NCBI GenBank assembly: GCA_011620585.1
Contig: WOYV01000039.1
Location: forward strand, 64,141-128,140
Direction: 5' to 3'
From: Draconibacterium sp.
Lineage (GTDB): Bacteria; Bacteroidota; Bacteroidia; Bacteroidales; Prolixibacteraceae
DNA length: 64,000 bases
A program made the position numbers and the translations under genes. How positions within the stretch are numbered: position 1 is the first letter of the stretch; every line of letters begins with the position of its first letter. Below the pieces are notes generated by a model. It did no database searches and was not told the origin of the DNA. It was given only the letters and a program-made list of their open reading frames with translations. Below are positions 44,789-54,474 of the stretch, piece after piece.

Positions 44789-45817
44789 ATGATAGAAATA
44801 GGAATTGACAGTTTTGCTGCTGCGCCTGAAAGCAATGACAACGACCGGACACTGGATAACTCGATTGCGATAGCCGAATTGATCGAACGAATGGAACTTG
44901 CCGATCAGGCAGGGCTTCATGTTTTTGGTTTGGGTGAACATTACCGTCGGGAATACCTCGATTCTGCTTCGCCAATGATTTTGGCTGCTGCGGCTTCTCG
45001 TACAAAAAACATCAAACTCACCAGTGCCGTTACTGTTTTGAGCGCTGCCGACCCGGTCAGGGTATTTCAGAATTTTGCAACGCTTGATCTTATAAGCAAA
45101 GGCCGCGCCGAAATGGTGGTAGGGCGGGGTTCGTTTATCGAATCATTTCCACTCTTTGGGTTGGAGCTAAACGACTATGACGCATTGTTTTCGGAGAAGC
45201 TCGATCTTCTGTTGCAGATTCGCGAACAGGAAGTAATCAGCTGGTCGGGTAGATTTCGTCCGGCACTGGAAGAACAATCCATTTATCCGCGGCCATTGCA
45301 AAAATCGATTCCAATTTGGCTGGGAGTGGGGGGAACGCCCGCATCGTTTGTACGTGCCGGTCGGCTCGGGCTTCCGTTAATGGTGGCTGTAATTGGCGGC
45401 GAGACACACCGTTTTCGTCCATTAATCGATATGTACCGGCGGGCAGGACAAGAGAATGGTCACGCTCCCGAAAAACTAAAAGTTGGCCTTCACTCGCTTG
45501 GATATGTTGCAACAGATAACACTCAAGCTAAGGATGCTTATTATCGGGGTTATGCCAAAACATTTACAGAAATTGGTAAAGAACGAGGTTGGGGACCGGT
45601 AACCAAGAGTCATTTCGATGCACAAACCGGGCTTTTGGGTGCATTGGTGATCGGTGATCCGGAGAGGGTGGCCGAGAAAATACTTCGGCACAGCAAAGCT
45701 TTGGGAGGTATTTCGCGTTTTACTTTTCAAATGGATGCGGGCGGAATAACACATACACAAATGATGAAAGCCATCGAACTGATTGGAGAAAAAGTTATTC
45801 CCCTCGTGAATGGATAA
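44789..45817 (+). CDS. LLM-class flavin-dependent oxidoreductase
   Basis: 342 residues from ATG 44789 (MIEIGIDSFAAAPES); the open frame runs 26 codons upstream, but that extension is AT-rich and unlike the family. Luciferase-like TIM-barrel: IAELIERMELADQAGLHVFGLGEHYRREYLDS, SRTKNIKLTSAVTVLSAADPVRVFQNFATLDLISKGRAEMVVGRG and the substrate-side loop ending EIGKERGWGPVTKS. It would use FMNH2 or F420-like flavin and oxygen to oxidise an unknown organic substrate. The only intact gene in a decayed strip, with pseudogenes on both sides. Confidence 0.88.
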   Translation: MIEIGIDSFAAAPESNDNDRTLDNSIAIAELIERMELADQAGLHVFGLGEHYRREYLDSASPMILAAAASRTKNIKLTSAVTVLSAADPVRVFQNFATLDLISKGRAEMVVGRGSFIESFPLFGLELNDYDALFSEKLDLLLQIREQEVISWSGRFRPALEEQSIYPRPLQKSIPIWLGVGGTPASFVRAGRLGLPLMVAVIGGETHRFRPLIDMYRRAGQENGHAPEKLKVGLHSLGYVATDNTQAKDAYYRGYAKTFTEIGKERGWGPVTKSHFDAQTGLLGALVIGDPERVAEKILRHSKALGGISRFTFQMDAGGITHTQMMKAIELIGEKVIPLVNG

Positions 45818-46042
45818 AGCCTGTTTCTTATCTATGATGATAGGTTTTTTTTGCAAAAAGTTAGTAGGTTTGGTGCATGGATTAATCGATTCTTAATCAG
45901 GAAATTACCTTGCCAAACGATTACATTTATGAAGTTGGCGGGTTTGCCTCATGGTAACTGCGATGCCCAGGCTGTGCATTACGATATGCTTATTATCAGT
46001 ACATTATAGCTTCTAAATAATCTGCCTTTCATGTAAAATAGT

Positions 46043-47862
46043 TTATTCTTCGTTTGTCATCGAGTACGGGTAACTTTCAGGCCCTGTCCCACGGTTCTTA
46101 TTTGGTGTAGAAGCCATGGTAAAACTAAGCTTTCCTCCATTTTCAAGGGTTGCATGTTTCAGATAGTTTTTATCGTAGTTTTCGCCGTTCAGACTGGCGC
46201 TATTCACATAAATATTTTCTTTTGAGTTGTTCGCCGCATCAATCACAAAAGTGTTGCCGTTCTCAAGTTGCAAAGTGATCTTGTTAAACAGTGGCGATCC
46301 GATCACATATTCGTCGCTTCCCGGGCAAACGGGATAAAATCCCATTGAACTGAAAACATACCAGGCCGATGTTTGGCCATTGTCTTCGTCGCCACAATAT
46401 CCGTCAGACTGGGAATTGTACAGTTTATCCATTACTTCGCGGACATGGTATTGAGTTTTCCAGGGCTGATCGGAATAATTATATAGATAGGTCATATGCT
46501 GGATTGGCTGGTTGCCGTGTGCATAATTTTCCATCCCTGCAACCTGCATTTCACGTATCTCGTGAATGGTGCCACCGTAATACGAATCATCAAAAATGGG
46601 AGGCGCCACAAACACCGAGTCAAGCATCGCTACAAAATCATTATTTCCTCCCATTAGTAGTTTCAGCCCTTCAATATCCTGGAAAACACTCCAGGTATAA
46701 TGCCAGCTGTTTCCTTCGGTAAAAGCATCCCCCCATTTGTACGGGCTGAATGGCGACTGGAAAGTTCCGTCTTCATTTCTGCCACGCATCAGTTTGGTTT
46801 CCGGATCAAAAACATTGCGATAGTTACGCGCCCTGGTTTTGAACAGATCAATTTCTTCCTGAGGACGTCCAAGTTCCTGTGCCAGTTTCCAGATGCAATA
46901 ATCGGCGTAGGCATATTCGAGTGTTCGGGCAGTATTTTCATTAATTCCAACATCATACGGAATATAACCCAACTCGTTGTAATAATCGGCACCATAGCGG
47001 CCCACCGACGTGATTTTTTCCATCCAGTTCTCGGTATTCTTGATCATAGCTTCATACAGGGTTTCCATATCGTAACCTCTGATTCCTTTCAGGTATGCAT
47101 CGGCGATTAGCGATGAAGAATTAGATCCGATCATGCACCCGCGGTGCCCCGGACTGGCCCATTCCGGTAGCCAGCCGCTTTCTTTATAAGTATTCACAAG
47201 CCCTTCCATAATTTGTGCATCCAGTTGCGGATACATTAGCGTGAAAAACGGAAAAACCGCCATGATTGTTCTGACAGTACCCTATAATTTTTCTTTCACC
47301 GGGAATAACTTTCACCATTGAGCCTCCGTTAAAAGCATCCAGAACGATGTAAGAAGATTCATTTTCAGGAAAAGTAAAACGGAAAGAAACCGCACGGTCG
47401 GTAGTCGTGAATTCGGTTGTTACATCGTAGTCGGCCAGGTAAACCTTGTAATAGTAGGGGTTTGGCAACTTCTGTTTTATGCGAGAACCACGAAGCGCGG
47501 CCGTCTTCCTTCCATTTGAGTTCTCCGGTAACCGGCATCAGCGAAAAAGCTGCATAATCGTTGATCCACGGGCTGGGCTGATGTGTTTGTTTGAACCCGC
47601 GAATTTTGTAGGCATCGTAAGTATAGCCCCAGCCGTCACCCATTTTCCCCGTTTGTGGTGTCCAGAAATTCATTCCCCACGGACGTGCAATCGCCGGGTA
47701 AGTATTTCCATTCGACAATTTATACTCCGAATCGCTTCCCATCAGGGGATTGACAAGATCAACCAGTTTTTGTGAGTCATAAGACTGAGATTGATTCCCT
47801 GATTTAGGTTGAGTACAGCCAACAAAAAGGGCCAGAAAAAGAAGGATGACAGCATGTTTCAT
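46043..47862 (-). pseudogene. GH92 alpha-mannosidase, frameshifted with internal deletion
   Basis: Three frames together give one GH92 glycan exo-mannosidase. The lipoprotein start (MKHAVILLFLALFVGC at 47862; the frame opens at 47895) runs to SWFSHKTEVAKP. A one-base insertion in a run of four G (47457-47460) shifts it to PYYYKVYLADYDVTTEFTTT through KIIGYCQNNHGG. At 47256-47261 the sequence jumps into AVFPFFTLMYPQLDAQIMEG in yet another frame, then runs intact for about 400 residues to TAA. The family is about 750 residues; these parts sum to about 600, so roughly 150 residues are deleted at the jump. No stable enzyme can be made. Confidence 0.88.
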
Positions 47863-47941
47863 TTGTTGATGTTTTGTCGATTTAAGTTTGTTCACAAAAG
47901 TAAACTTTCCGTCTCAAAAAACGTTCAACAAACTACATTTC

Positions 47942-50371
47942 TTATAAATCGGAATACCTGTCGGGTTCCACTTCCTGCATCATCTCATAAACCTCTCTGA
48001 AGAGCCTTTCCACATTGGGTTTCGAGAAATATTCCCCATCAATGCCGTAAGCAGGGCGGTGTTCCATGGCCGGCAGGGTTCGTGGCGCTGTGTCGAGGTA
48101 ATTAAAAGCTTTTTGTTCTTCCAGAACTTTTTGCATCATATAGGCTGTTCCGCCGCCCGGAACGTCTTCGTCCATAAAAATTACCTTGTTGGTTTTCTTT
48201 ACGGATTCGAGGATGAGGTGGTTCACATCAAAAGGCATTAAAGTCTGCACATCGATTACTTCGATCGAAATGCCTTTGTATTTCAGCAAAAGTTCGGCTG
48301 TTTTTATTGCATGGTGTACATTCCATGCGTAAGTGACCACGGTTGCATCGGTACCTTCGCGCATAATTTCGGGAACACCCAACGGCACTTTGTATTCGCC
48401 GTGGTTAACAGGTAGTTTTTCTTTTACGTTATAGCCTTTCAAGGGCTCGATCACCAGTGCCGGGTCATTGCCTTCGAGTAGAGTATTGTAAAATCCTGCG
48501 GCCTGGGTAAGGTTACGTGGTACGCAGAGGTAAACTCCCCGCATCGACCCCAACAACATTTGCATGGGCGAGCCGGCATGCCAGATTCCCTGTAACTGGT
48601 GTCCGCGGGTTCTGACAATCAGCGGGGCAGCCTGTTTTCCACGGGTACGATACTGCATGGTGGCCAGGTCGTCGCTCAGTTGCGATTGTGCATAATTGAG
48701 GTAATCGAGGTATTGGATTTCGGCCATTGGTCGGAACCCGCATAAAGCGAGCCCGATTCCCTGTCCGATAATTGTGGCTTCACGGATTCCGGTGTCTGAC
48801 ACACGATATTCGCCGTATTTCTTCTGCATGTCTTTCATCCCCTGGTTTACGTCGCCCATTTTCCCGGTGTCTTCTCCAAAAGTCACCAGGTTAGGGTATT
48901 TGGCAAACAGTGCGTCGAAGTTTTTATTTACCACTTCCGATCCGTTTACTTCCACAGAATCCTCGTTATATTTTGCAGGAACCGCTTTCACATTTAATGT
49001 GGAATCAACTCCGGTGCGGTGTAATTCGCTACTGAAAAACGCACGGCTGCGCTTTTCAAATCGGGCGATCCATTCTTTGAGTTCCGTTAATTCGGGTTCC
49101 AGGATCGGTTTATCGTGCATTTCCAGTTTCAGACGTTTAGCAAAACTCAGGTGCGAACGTCGTGTCGGAAATATTTTCTCGGTTACTTTTTCAAAACGTC
49201 GCAAACTTTGCAGATCGCTTTTGCTATCAATGGTTCGCAATATTTTTTTAATATCGTCGCGTTCGGTTTTGAAGCCGTTTGTATAATTATCCCAGGCTTT
49301 TTTTCGTGCTTCCCTGGCTTTGTTTTTTGCTGTTTTTTCCAGTTCAAGCAGCATTTCTTCATCCGCAGTCCCCGAATCCAATAGCCAGTGCCGCATTTGA
49401 TTGATCCCGTCGTATTCCTGTTCCCAGTCGAGACGCTCTTTGCTTTTGTAACGTTCGTGAGACCCCGAAGTGGAGTGTCCCAGGGGTTGGGTAAGCTCGT
49501 TAATATGAAAAAGCACCGGAGTGTGTGTGTTGCGGCAAATTTCGATACCAGTCTTAAAGGTTTGTACCAGGGAGGGGTAATCCCAGCCTTTGCATTTCAG
49601 AATTTTTATTCCATTGCTACCGGCTTCCTGCTCAAAACCTTTTAGTGCTTCCGAAATGCTTGATTTGGTGGTTTGAAGTTCAACTGGGACACTGATTCCA
49701 AAACCATCGTCGTAAACGGCTACTGCCAGTGGTACCTGCATCACTCCGGCGGCATTAATTGTTTCGAAAAATATTCCTTCTGAAGTACTTGCATCGCCAA
49801 TACTTCCAAAAACCACTTCGTTTCCTGTGAGGTTATTTTTTAGATGACGGAGCATTTCGGGGTGCTGCCGGGCAATTTTAGCTCCCTGTGCCAATCCGAG
49901 CATACGTGGCATTTGTCCGGCGGTGGAAGATATATCAGAGGCCGAATTGTATTGTTCAGCCAAATCTTTAATTTCGCCTTCGGGTGTGACATTAGGAGTG
50001 CAAAAGTGATTGTTGAAATTTCGCCCGCCTGTTGAAGGATTGATCTCCTCGTCGGTGTCGCCATAAATCATTGAGAAGAATTCTTCAGGGTTTAACAGCC
50101 CCAAAGCCAGCATAAAAGTCTGATCGCGGTAGTAACCCGACCGCCAGTCGCCTTTTCTAAAGTTTTTGACATAGGCAATTTGAGCCACTTCCTTTCCATC
50201 ACCAAAAATACCAAAGTGTGCCCGCCCGTTATGGACTTCCCGGCGACCGAGGATACTCAATTGACGGCTAAAATAGGCCAGATAATAATCTTCGAGCGCT
50301 TCTTTGGATGTTATTTGGGTTGTGTTTTTTGCTTTTATTTTTTCTGAATACATACTTTTCTTCTCTTTCAT
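47942..50371 (-). CDS. Branched-chain 2-oxo-acid dehydrogenase E1, alpha and beta fused
   Basis: 809 residues. N-terminal half is the E1 alpha: the TPP/Mg motif GSIGDASTSEGIFFETINAA (about 190-209) and the GHSTSGSHERY phosphorylation-loop-like segment (about 297). C-terminal half is the E1 beta: FGEDTGKMGDVNQGMKD, EIQYLDYLNYAQSQL, and transketolase-C VIDVQTLMPFD. The fused form is typical of Bacteroidota. It decarboxylates the oxo-acids of Val, Leu and Ile (or pyruvate) for transfer to an E2 that is not encoded here. Start 50371 (MKEKKSMYSEKIKAKN); an internal ATG at 50353 is equally plausible. Monocistronic. Confidence 0.88.
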   Translation of the reverse strand: MKEKKSMYSEKIKAKNTTQITSKEALEDYYLAYFSRQLSILGRREVHNGRAHFGIFGDGKEVAQIAYVKNFRKGDWRSGYYRDQTFMLALGLLNPEEFFSMIYGDTDEEINPSTGGRNFNNHFCTPNVTPEGEIKDLAEQYNSASDISSTAGQMPRMLGLAQGAKIARQHPEMLRHLKNNLTGNEVVFGSIGDASTSEGIFFETINAAGVMQVPLAVAVYDDGFGISVPVELQTTKSSISEALKGFEQEAGSNGIKILKCKGWDYPSLVQTFKTGIEICRNTHTPVLFHINELTQPLGHSTSGSHERYKSKERLDWEQEYDGINQMRHWLLDSGTADEEMLLELEKTAKNKAREARKKAWDNYTNGFKTERDDIKKILRTIDSKSDLQSLRRFEKVTEKIFPTRRSHLSFAKRLKLEMHDKPILEPELTELKEWIARFEKRSRAFFSSELHRTGVDSTLNVKAVPAKYNEDSVEVNGSEVVNKNFDALFAKYPNLVTFGEDTGKMGDVNQGMKDMQKKYGEYRVSDTGIREATIIGQGIGLALCGFRPMAEIQYLDYLNYAQSQLSDDLATMQYRTRGKQAAPLIVRTRGHQLQGIWHAGSPMQMLLGSMRGVYLCVPRNLTQAAGFYNTLLEGNDPALVIEPLKGYNVKEKLPVNHGEYKVPLGVPEIMREGTDATVVTYAWNVHHAIKTAELLLKYKGISIEVIDVQTLMPFDVNHLILESVKKTNKVIFMDEDVPGGGTAYMMQKVLEEQKAFNYLDTAPRTLPAMEHRPAYGIDGEYFSKPNVERLFREVYEMMQEVEPDRYSDL

Positions 50372-50602
50372 CCTTACTTCTTTAGCTGTTTTTCTTCTCC
50401 GTCGTTTTTCTTTTAATTAAGTATGATCAACTTTTTGAACCTAATTTACCGTTAGTATACTGAAAATGAGTTGCTTGTGTTGTCTGGAGAATTGGCAAAT
50501 TCCTGGATTTTAACTAAAAATGAATTCATCAATAATGACTTTTTTGCGTGTAACTGCTAAAATAACAGTTGGTGGGTGGTTTTGTTCGGTTGTTATAGAT
50601 AC

Positions 50603-50640
50603 AAAAAAAACCCGTTCTCTTTTAAAAGAACGGTTTTTCC
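50603..50640 (-). terminator. Intrinsic terminator of the leucine operon
   Basis: In the 321-base gap 50372-50692, CCGTTCT (50612-50618) pairs with AGAACGG (50627-50633). The minus strand ends with a run of eight T, the plus strand with five. It lies 60 bases after the leuB stop. The rest of the gap upstream of the E1 gene shows no gene. Confidence 0.85.
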
Positions 50641-50692
50641 GGTACAAACGAATTTGAATCGCTTGGTATTTAGGCGGTTAAAAACCTTAAGT

Positions 50693-51757
50693 TTAATTCT
50701 TTTCAATCCAGTGTGCAATCCAGTCGCCAACAGCAGAGGTCGTTTGTGCCGGGCCTTCGGCAATGTCTTCGGTAACAAAACCTTCTGCCATTGAAGCGGA
50801 AACGGCATCGCGTATTATTTTTCCTTCTTCCATTAAATTGAAAGCATATTCAAACATCATCGCAGCCGAAAGAATCGTAGCAATTGGGTTGGCAATGTTT
50901 TTACCTGCAGCCTGAGGGTAAGATCCGTGGATGGGTTCGAAAACCGACGTGTGGATCCCTACTGATGCCGATGGCAACAACCCAAGCGATCCGGTAATTA
51001 CGCTGGCTTCGTCGGTGAGGATGTCGCCAAACATATTTTCGGTTACCATCACATCAAAGTTTTTCGGCCACTGAATAATCTGCATCGCAGCATTATCCAC
51101 AAACATGTACTCAGTGCGGATGTCGGGGTAATTCGGGGCCATTTCCTGGGCTACTTCACGCCATAAACGCGAACTTTCGAGTACGTTGGCTTTGTCTACT
51201 ACAGTTAGTTTCTTTCTCCTTTTCCCGGCAAATTCGTAGGCCAGTTTCAGAATACGTTCGATTTCTTCGCGGGTGTAAGTGTTTGTATCGAATGCAGTAT
51301 TTCCGTTATCTTTTCTGCCTTTTTCGCCAAAGTAAATGCCTCCGGTTAATTCGCGCAAGCACACAAAATCGGCTCCTTCCACCAGTTCACGGCGAAGTGG
51401 TGATTTGTGCAACAACGATTCGAATGTTTCCACCGGACGAATATTCGCATATAAACCCAATTTTTTACGCATAGCCAGTAAGCCTTGTTCAGGACGAACG
51501 GGAGCTTTTGGATTGTTGTCGAATTTTGGATCGCCAATGGCACCGAAAAGCACTGCATCCGATTTCATGCATAACTCGTGGGTTTCGGGCGGGTAGGGGT
51601 CGCCTACCTGATCGATGGCAGCTGCACCGGTAATTCCATATTCATATTCGAGTTCGTGGTTAAATTTTTTTGCAACGGCTTTCACCGCTTTCATGGCCTG
51701 TTCTACAATCTCAGGCCCGATCCCGTCGCCGGGAAGTACAGCAATGTTGAGTTTCAT
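50693..51757 (-). CDS. leuB: 3-Isopropylmalate dehydrogenase
   Basis: 354 residues. [21 protein letters not shown] at the N-terminus, the substrate-binding [13 protein letters not shown] (about 135), [14 protein letters not shown] and the metal-binding [32 protein letters not shown] (about 225-256). It oxidises and decarboxylates (2R,3S)-3-isopropylmalate with NAD to give 2-oxoisocaproate. The last gene of the leucine operon, 10 bases after the LeuA/CimA-like gene; a LeuB can also process methylmalate if citramalate synthase is present upstream. Confidence 0.95.
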   Translation of the reverse strand: MKLNIAVLPGDGIGPEIVEQAMKAVKAVAKKFNHELEYEYGITGAAAIDQVGDPYPPETHELCMKSDAVLFGAIGDPKFDNNPKAPVRPEQGLLAMRKKLGLYANIRPVETFESLLHKSPLRRELVEGADFVCLRELTGGIYFGEKGRKDNGNTAFDTNTYTREEIERILKLAYEFAGKRRKKLTVVDKANVLESSRLWREVAQEMAPNYPDIRTEYMFVDNAAMQIIQWPKNFDVMVTENMFGDILTDEASVITGSLGLLPSASVGIHTSVFEPIHGSYPQAAGKNIANPIATILSAAMMFEYAFNLMEEGKIIRDAVSASMAEGFVTEDIAEGPAQTTSAVGDWIAHWIEKN

Positions 51758-51767
51758 TATGGTTTTT

Positions 51768-53351
51768 TTATGATATACTATTTATGATTTTATCGAGAAG
51801 GCCTGGTTTGAACTCATTCTCGATGATGTTTAACATGCGGATGGTTGCTTTGATGGCTGCCGAATTTTGGTCGGGATCGAGCCCCTTGGTTTTGAACTCA
51901 CGATCTGCCTGCCAGGTAATCACCGTTTCTACAAGAGCATCTGTTTTCCCTCCCGGAGGAATGCTCACAACATAATCGACCAGTTTTGGAAAAGATTTAC
52001 CCAGACGTTTGTAAATCTTGCGCAAAGCGCTAACAAAAGCATCGTATTGTCCGTCGCCATCACTGTATTGTTCGTATTCCTTGCCGTCAATTTCAATCGC
52101 GAGGTTAGCCATTGGTCTCAGTCCCATCGTGTAACTAACCGAGAAGTTCACCATGCGAACTTTTTGTTCCATAAAATCATTATCGAGAACATCGGCAACA
52201 ATGTACGGTAGTTCTTCACTGGTGATCGTTTCTTTTTCATCGGCCAGTTCGATGATCCGGTTAGTCACTTTTTTCAAGGATTCTGCGTCGAGATCAATCC
52301 CTAAATCTTCGAGGTTCTTTCTGATGTTGGCTTTACCCGACGTTTTTCCCAGCGCATACTGACGGATACGGCCAAAACGTTCAGGCAACAGTTCGTTAAA
52401 ATAAAGATTGTTTTTGCTGTCGCCATCGGCATGGATGCCGCTGCACTGTGTAAAAACAAATTCACCAATCAGCGGTTTATTGGTCGGGATGCGTATTCCG
52501 GAGAATGATTCAACCAACTTTGAAACCTTGTTCAACTGTTGTTCATTCACATTGGTTTGCATCTTCAGGTGGTCTTTGATTGTGGCGATCACACTTGAAA
52601 GAGGTGCGTTGCCTGCCCGTTCACCAAGTCCGTTTACGGTGGTGTGAATGCAACGAATACCTGCTTTAATCGCATGAAAAACATTGGCGATGGCCAGGTC
52701 GTAATCATTGTGCGCATGAAAATCGAAAATTACATCGGGATAGGTGTTCACCATTTCGCGGCAATATTCGTAGGTTTCGTCAGGGTCCAGAATTCCGAGC
52801 GTGTCGGGAAGCATTATCCTGTCAACCTTTTCATCTTTAAGATTCGAAATCATGAAATGTACATAATCTTTCGAACTACGCATCCCGTTCGACCAGTCTT
52901 CAAGATAGACATTTACCCGGATGCCCATGTTTTCGGCATTGGCAATCACTTTTCGGATATCATCGATATGTTGTTCCGGAGTTTTTCGCAACTGTTCGGT
53001 TACGTGTTTGTACGATCCCTTACACAACAGGTTGATCACTTTTCCGCCTGCATCGGCAATCCATTGCAACGAAATCATCCCATCGACAAAACCTAATACT
53101 TCAATTCTGTCGAGATGACCTTTTTCGGCAGCCCATTTCATTACTTTTTGTGTGCCCCTGAATTCCCCATCGGAAACGCGTGCTGAAGCAATCTCGACCC
53201 GATCAACTTTTACATCTTCGAGCAATACTTTGGCTACACTCAGTTTTTCGCCTTCGCTAAACGAAACCCCGGTGGTTTGTTCACCATCGCGGAGGGTTGT
53301 GTCCATAATCGTCAAGCGTTTTCCTTCCACTTCAACTGTTTTGCCTGTCAT
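51768..53351 (-). CDS. LeuA-family synthase paralogue, candidate citramalate synthase
   Basis: 527 residues. HMGL-like TIM barrel with [38 protein letters not shown] metal ligands, [12 protein letters not shown], and the C-terminal LeuA dimer/allosteric domain (about 390-515). It differs clearly from the canonical LeuA of the same operon (506 residues), so the operon encodes two members of the family. A (R)-citramalate synthase, giving isoleucine from pyruvate and acetyl-CoA through LeuCD and LeuB, is the likely role; a second isopropylmalate synthase is the alternative. Located between leuD and leuB. Confidence 0.75.
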   Translation of the reverse strand: MTGKTVEVEGKRLTIMDTTLRDGEQTTGVSFSEGEKLSVAKVLLEDVKVDRVEIASARVSDGEFRGTQKVMKWAAEKGHLDRIEVLGFVDGMISLQWIADAGGKVINLLCKGSYKHVTEQLRKTPEQHIDDIRKVIANAENMGIRVNVYLEDWSNGMRSSKDYVHFMISNLKDEKVDRIMLPDTLGILDPDETYEYCREMVNTYPDVIFDFHAHNDYDLAIANVFHAIKAGIRCIHTTVNGLGERAGNAPLSSVIATIKDHLKMQTNVNEQQLNKVSKLVESFSGIRIPTNKPLIGEFVFTQCSGIHADGDSKNNLYFNELLPERFGRIRQYALGKTSGKANIRKNLEDLGIDLDAESLKKVTNRIIELADEKETITSEELPYIVADVLDNDFMEQKVRMVNFSVSYTMGLRPMANLAIEIDGKEYEQYSDGDGQYDAFVSALRKIYKRLGKSFPKLVDYVVSIPPGGKTDALVETVITWQADREFKTKGLDPDQNSAAIKATIRMLNIIENEFKPGLLDKIINSIS

Positions 53352-53434
53352 TTTATAATCTGTTTTTGGTCATTTCAAAAATCCTTCAGATGAAGGAGAC
53401 AAGAAATTATTTCATAATAAATTTCTTTCCTTCA

Positions 53435-54046
53435 TTAGCAAGCTTCGAAACGACAGCTCTTATTTTTTTCAAATTCGACAATCTGGCTTTTCATTTCCAC
53501 CAGGTAATCAATATCGTCGAGGCCGTTTTGTAAACAATGTTTTTTGTACGGATTGATTTCGAATTGTTCGCTTTCGTCACCTGCCAGAATGGTGAAAGTC
53601 TGATTTTCTAAATCCACCTCAAATTCGGTATTCGGATCTTTTTCAATCGCATCAAATATCTTTTGAAGAAACCCGGGAGATACAACCACCGGCAACAAAC
53701 CATTATTCAATGCATTGCCTTTAAAGATATCTGCGAAGAAACTTGAAACCACTACCCTGAACCCATAATCATAAATAGCCCAGGCTGCGTGTTCGCGGCT
53801 CGATCCACTTCCAAAGTTCTTTCCTCCAACCAAAATTTTTCCTGAATATTTTGGGTTATTTAAGGGGAAGTCAGTTTTTGGACTTCCGTCTTTTTGGTAA
53901 CGCCAGTCGCGGAACAGGTTGTCGCCAAATCCTTTGCGCTCCACCGCTTTCAGGAAGCGAGCCGGAATAATCTGGTCGGTATCTACATTCTCGATCGGCA
54001 GCGGAACTGCCGGCGTTTTTATTGTTGAAAATTTATCGTATGCCAT
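53435..54046 (-). CDS. leuD: 3-Isopropylmalate dehydratase small subunit
   Basis: 203 residues. Swivel domain of the isopropylmalate isomerase: [32 protein letters not shown] and the substrate-binding [22 protein letters not shown], with the C-terminal helical [21 protein letters not shown]. It pairs with LeuC to interconvert 2- and 3-isopropylmalate. The upstream gap to leuC contains an inserted four-helix-bundle cassette. Confidence 0.96.
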   Translation of the reverse strand: MAYDKFSTIKTPAVPLPIENVDTDQIIPARFLKAVERKGFGDNLFRDWRYQKDGSPKTDFPLNNPKYSGKILVGGKNFGSGSSREHAAWAIYDYGFRVVVSSFFADIFKGNALNNGLLPVVVSPGFLQKIFDAIEKDPNTEFEVDLENQTFTILAGDESEQFEINPYKKHCLQNGLDDIDYLVEMKSQIVEFEKNKSCRFEAC

Positions 54047-54080
54047 GAAAATGATATTTAATATTGTCTATTTATTATTG

Positions 54081-54470
54081 ATTGATTATTGATTATTTGT
54101 TATTTCGATTTAGAATTGTTTTTCTGGAAGCTATAAATATTGCATTTAATTCCTTGGCTTCTTTTAATATAGGAACGGCGGCTTATTTCGTCGTAATATT
54201 TTCATCCACTGCAAATTCTATCCAGAAATCACATTCATCCGCTTCTTCGATAACTATTGATAATTTTGATGCAAAAGCCAGCTTTGAATGAGCCAATTCT
54301 ACTGCCCTGTAATTAACAGCAACTGAAGTTGCGCTTCTGATTAATTGGCCAGTGATATGATTTTCTAATTTATTGTGAGGCAGTGATGAGGTAAATTTAA
54401 CACAATCATGTGCAAATTTTTTTGTCCTCTTTTTTAAATCGTAGCTGTCCATTTTTAATCAATAATCAAT
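54081..54470. mobile_element. Inverted-repeat-flanked four-helix-bundle cassette in the leu operon
   Basis: Perfect 15-bp inverted repeats ATTGATTATTGATTA (54081-54095) and TAATCAATAATCAAT (54456-54470) bound the four-helix-bundle gene. The right repeat ends 4 bases before the leuC stop and the left repeat starts 35 bases before leuD, so the cassette fills the leuC-leuD gap and nothing more. Intervening sequences in 23S rRNA have the same layout, with complementary ends around an S23-type gene. No transposase is encoded. Confidence 0.6.
54093..54452 (-). pseudogene. Four-helix-bundle (S23/23S-IVS type) protein with in-frame stop
   Basis: From ATG 54452 the frame codes for 89 residues, MDSYDLKKRTKKFAHDCVKF onward with the family signature QLIRSATSVAVNYRAVELAHSK and EEADECDFWIEF. 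It hits TAA at 54185-54183. The same frame continues AAVPILKEAKELNAIFIASRK and closes at 54093, which is exactly the family's missing fourth helix and gives the normal length of about 118 residues. A single nonsense change (perhaps GAA to TAA) therefore truncates it. A stable three-helix product is possible but a pseudogene is likelier. Confidence 0.75.
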
Positions 54471-54474
54471 TGAA

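Noticed and set aside
47457-47460. G4 tract in the GH92 gene as a phase-variable switch
   Set aside because: Four bases is too short for frequent slippage, and a second lesion (deletion) breaks the gene anyway.
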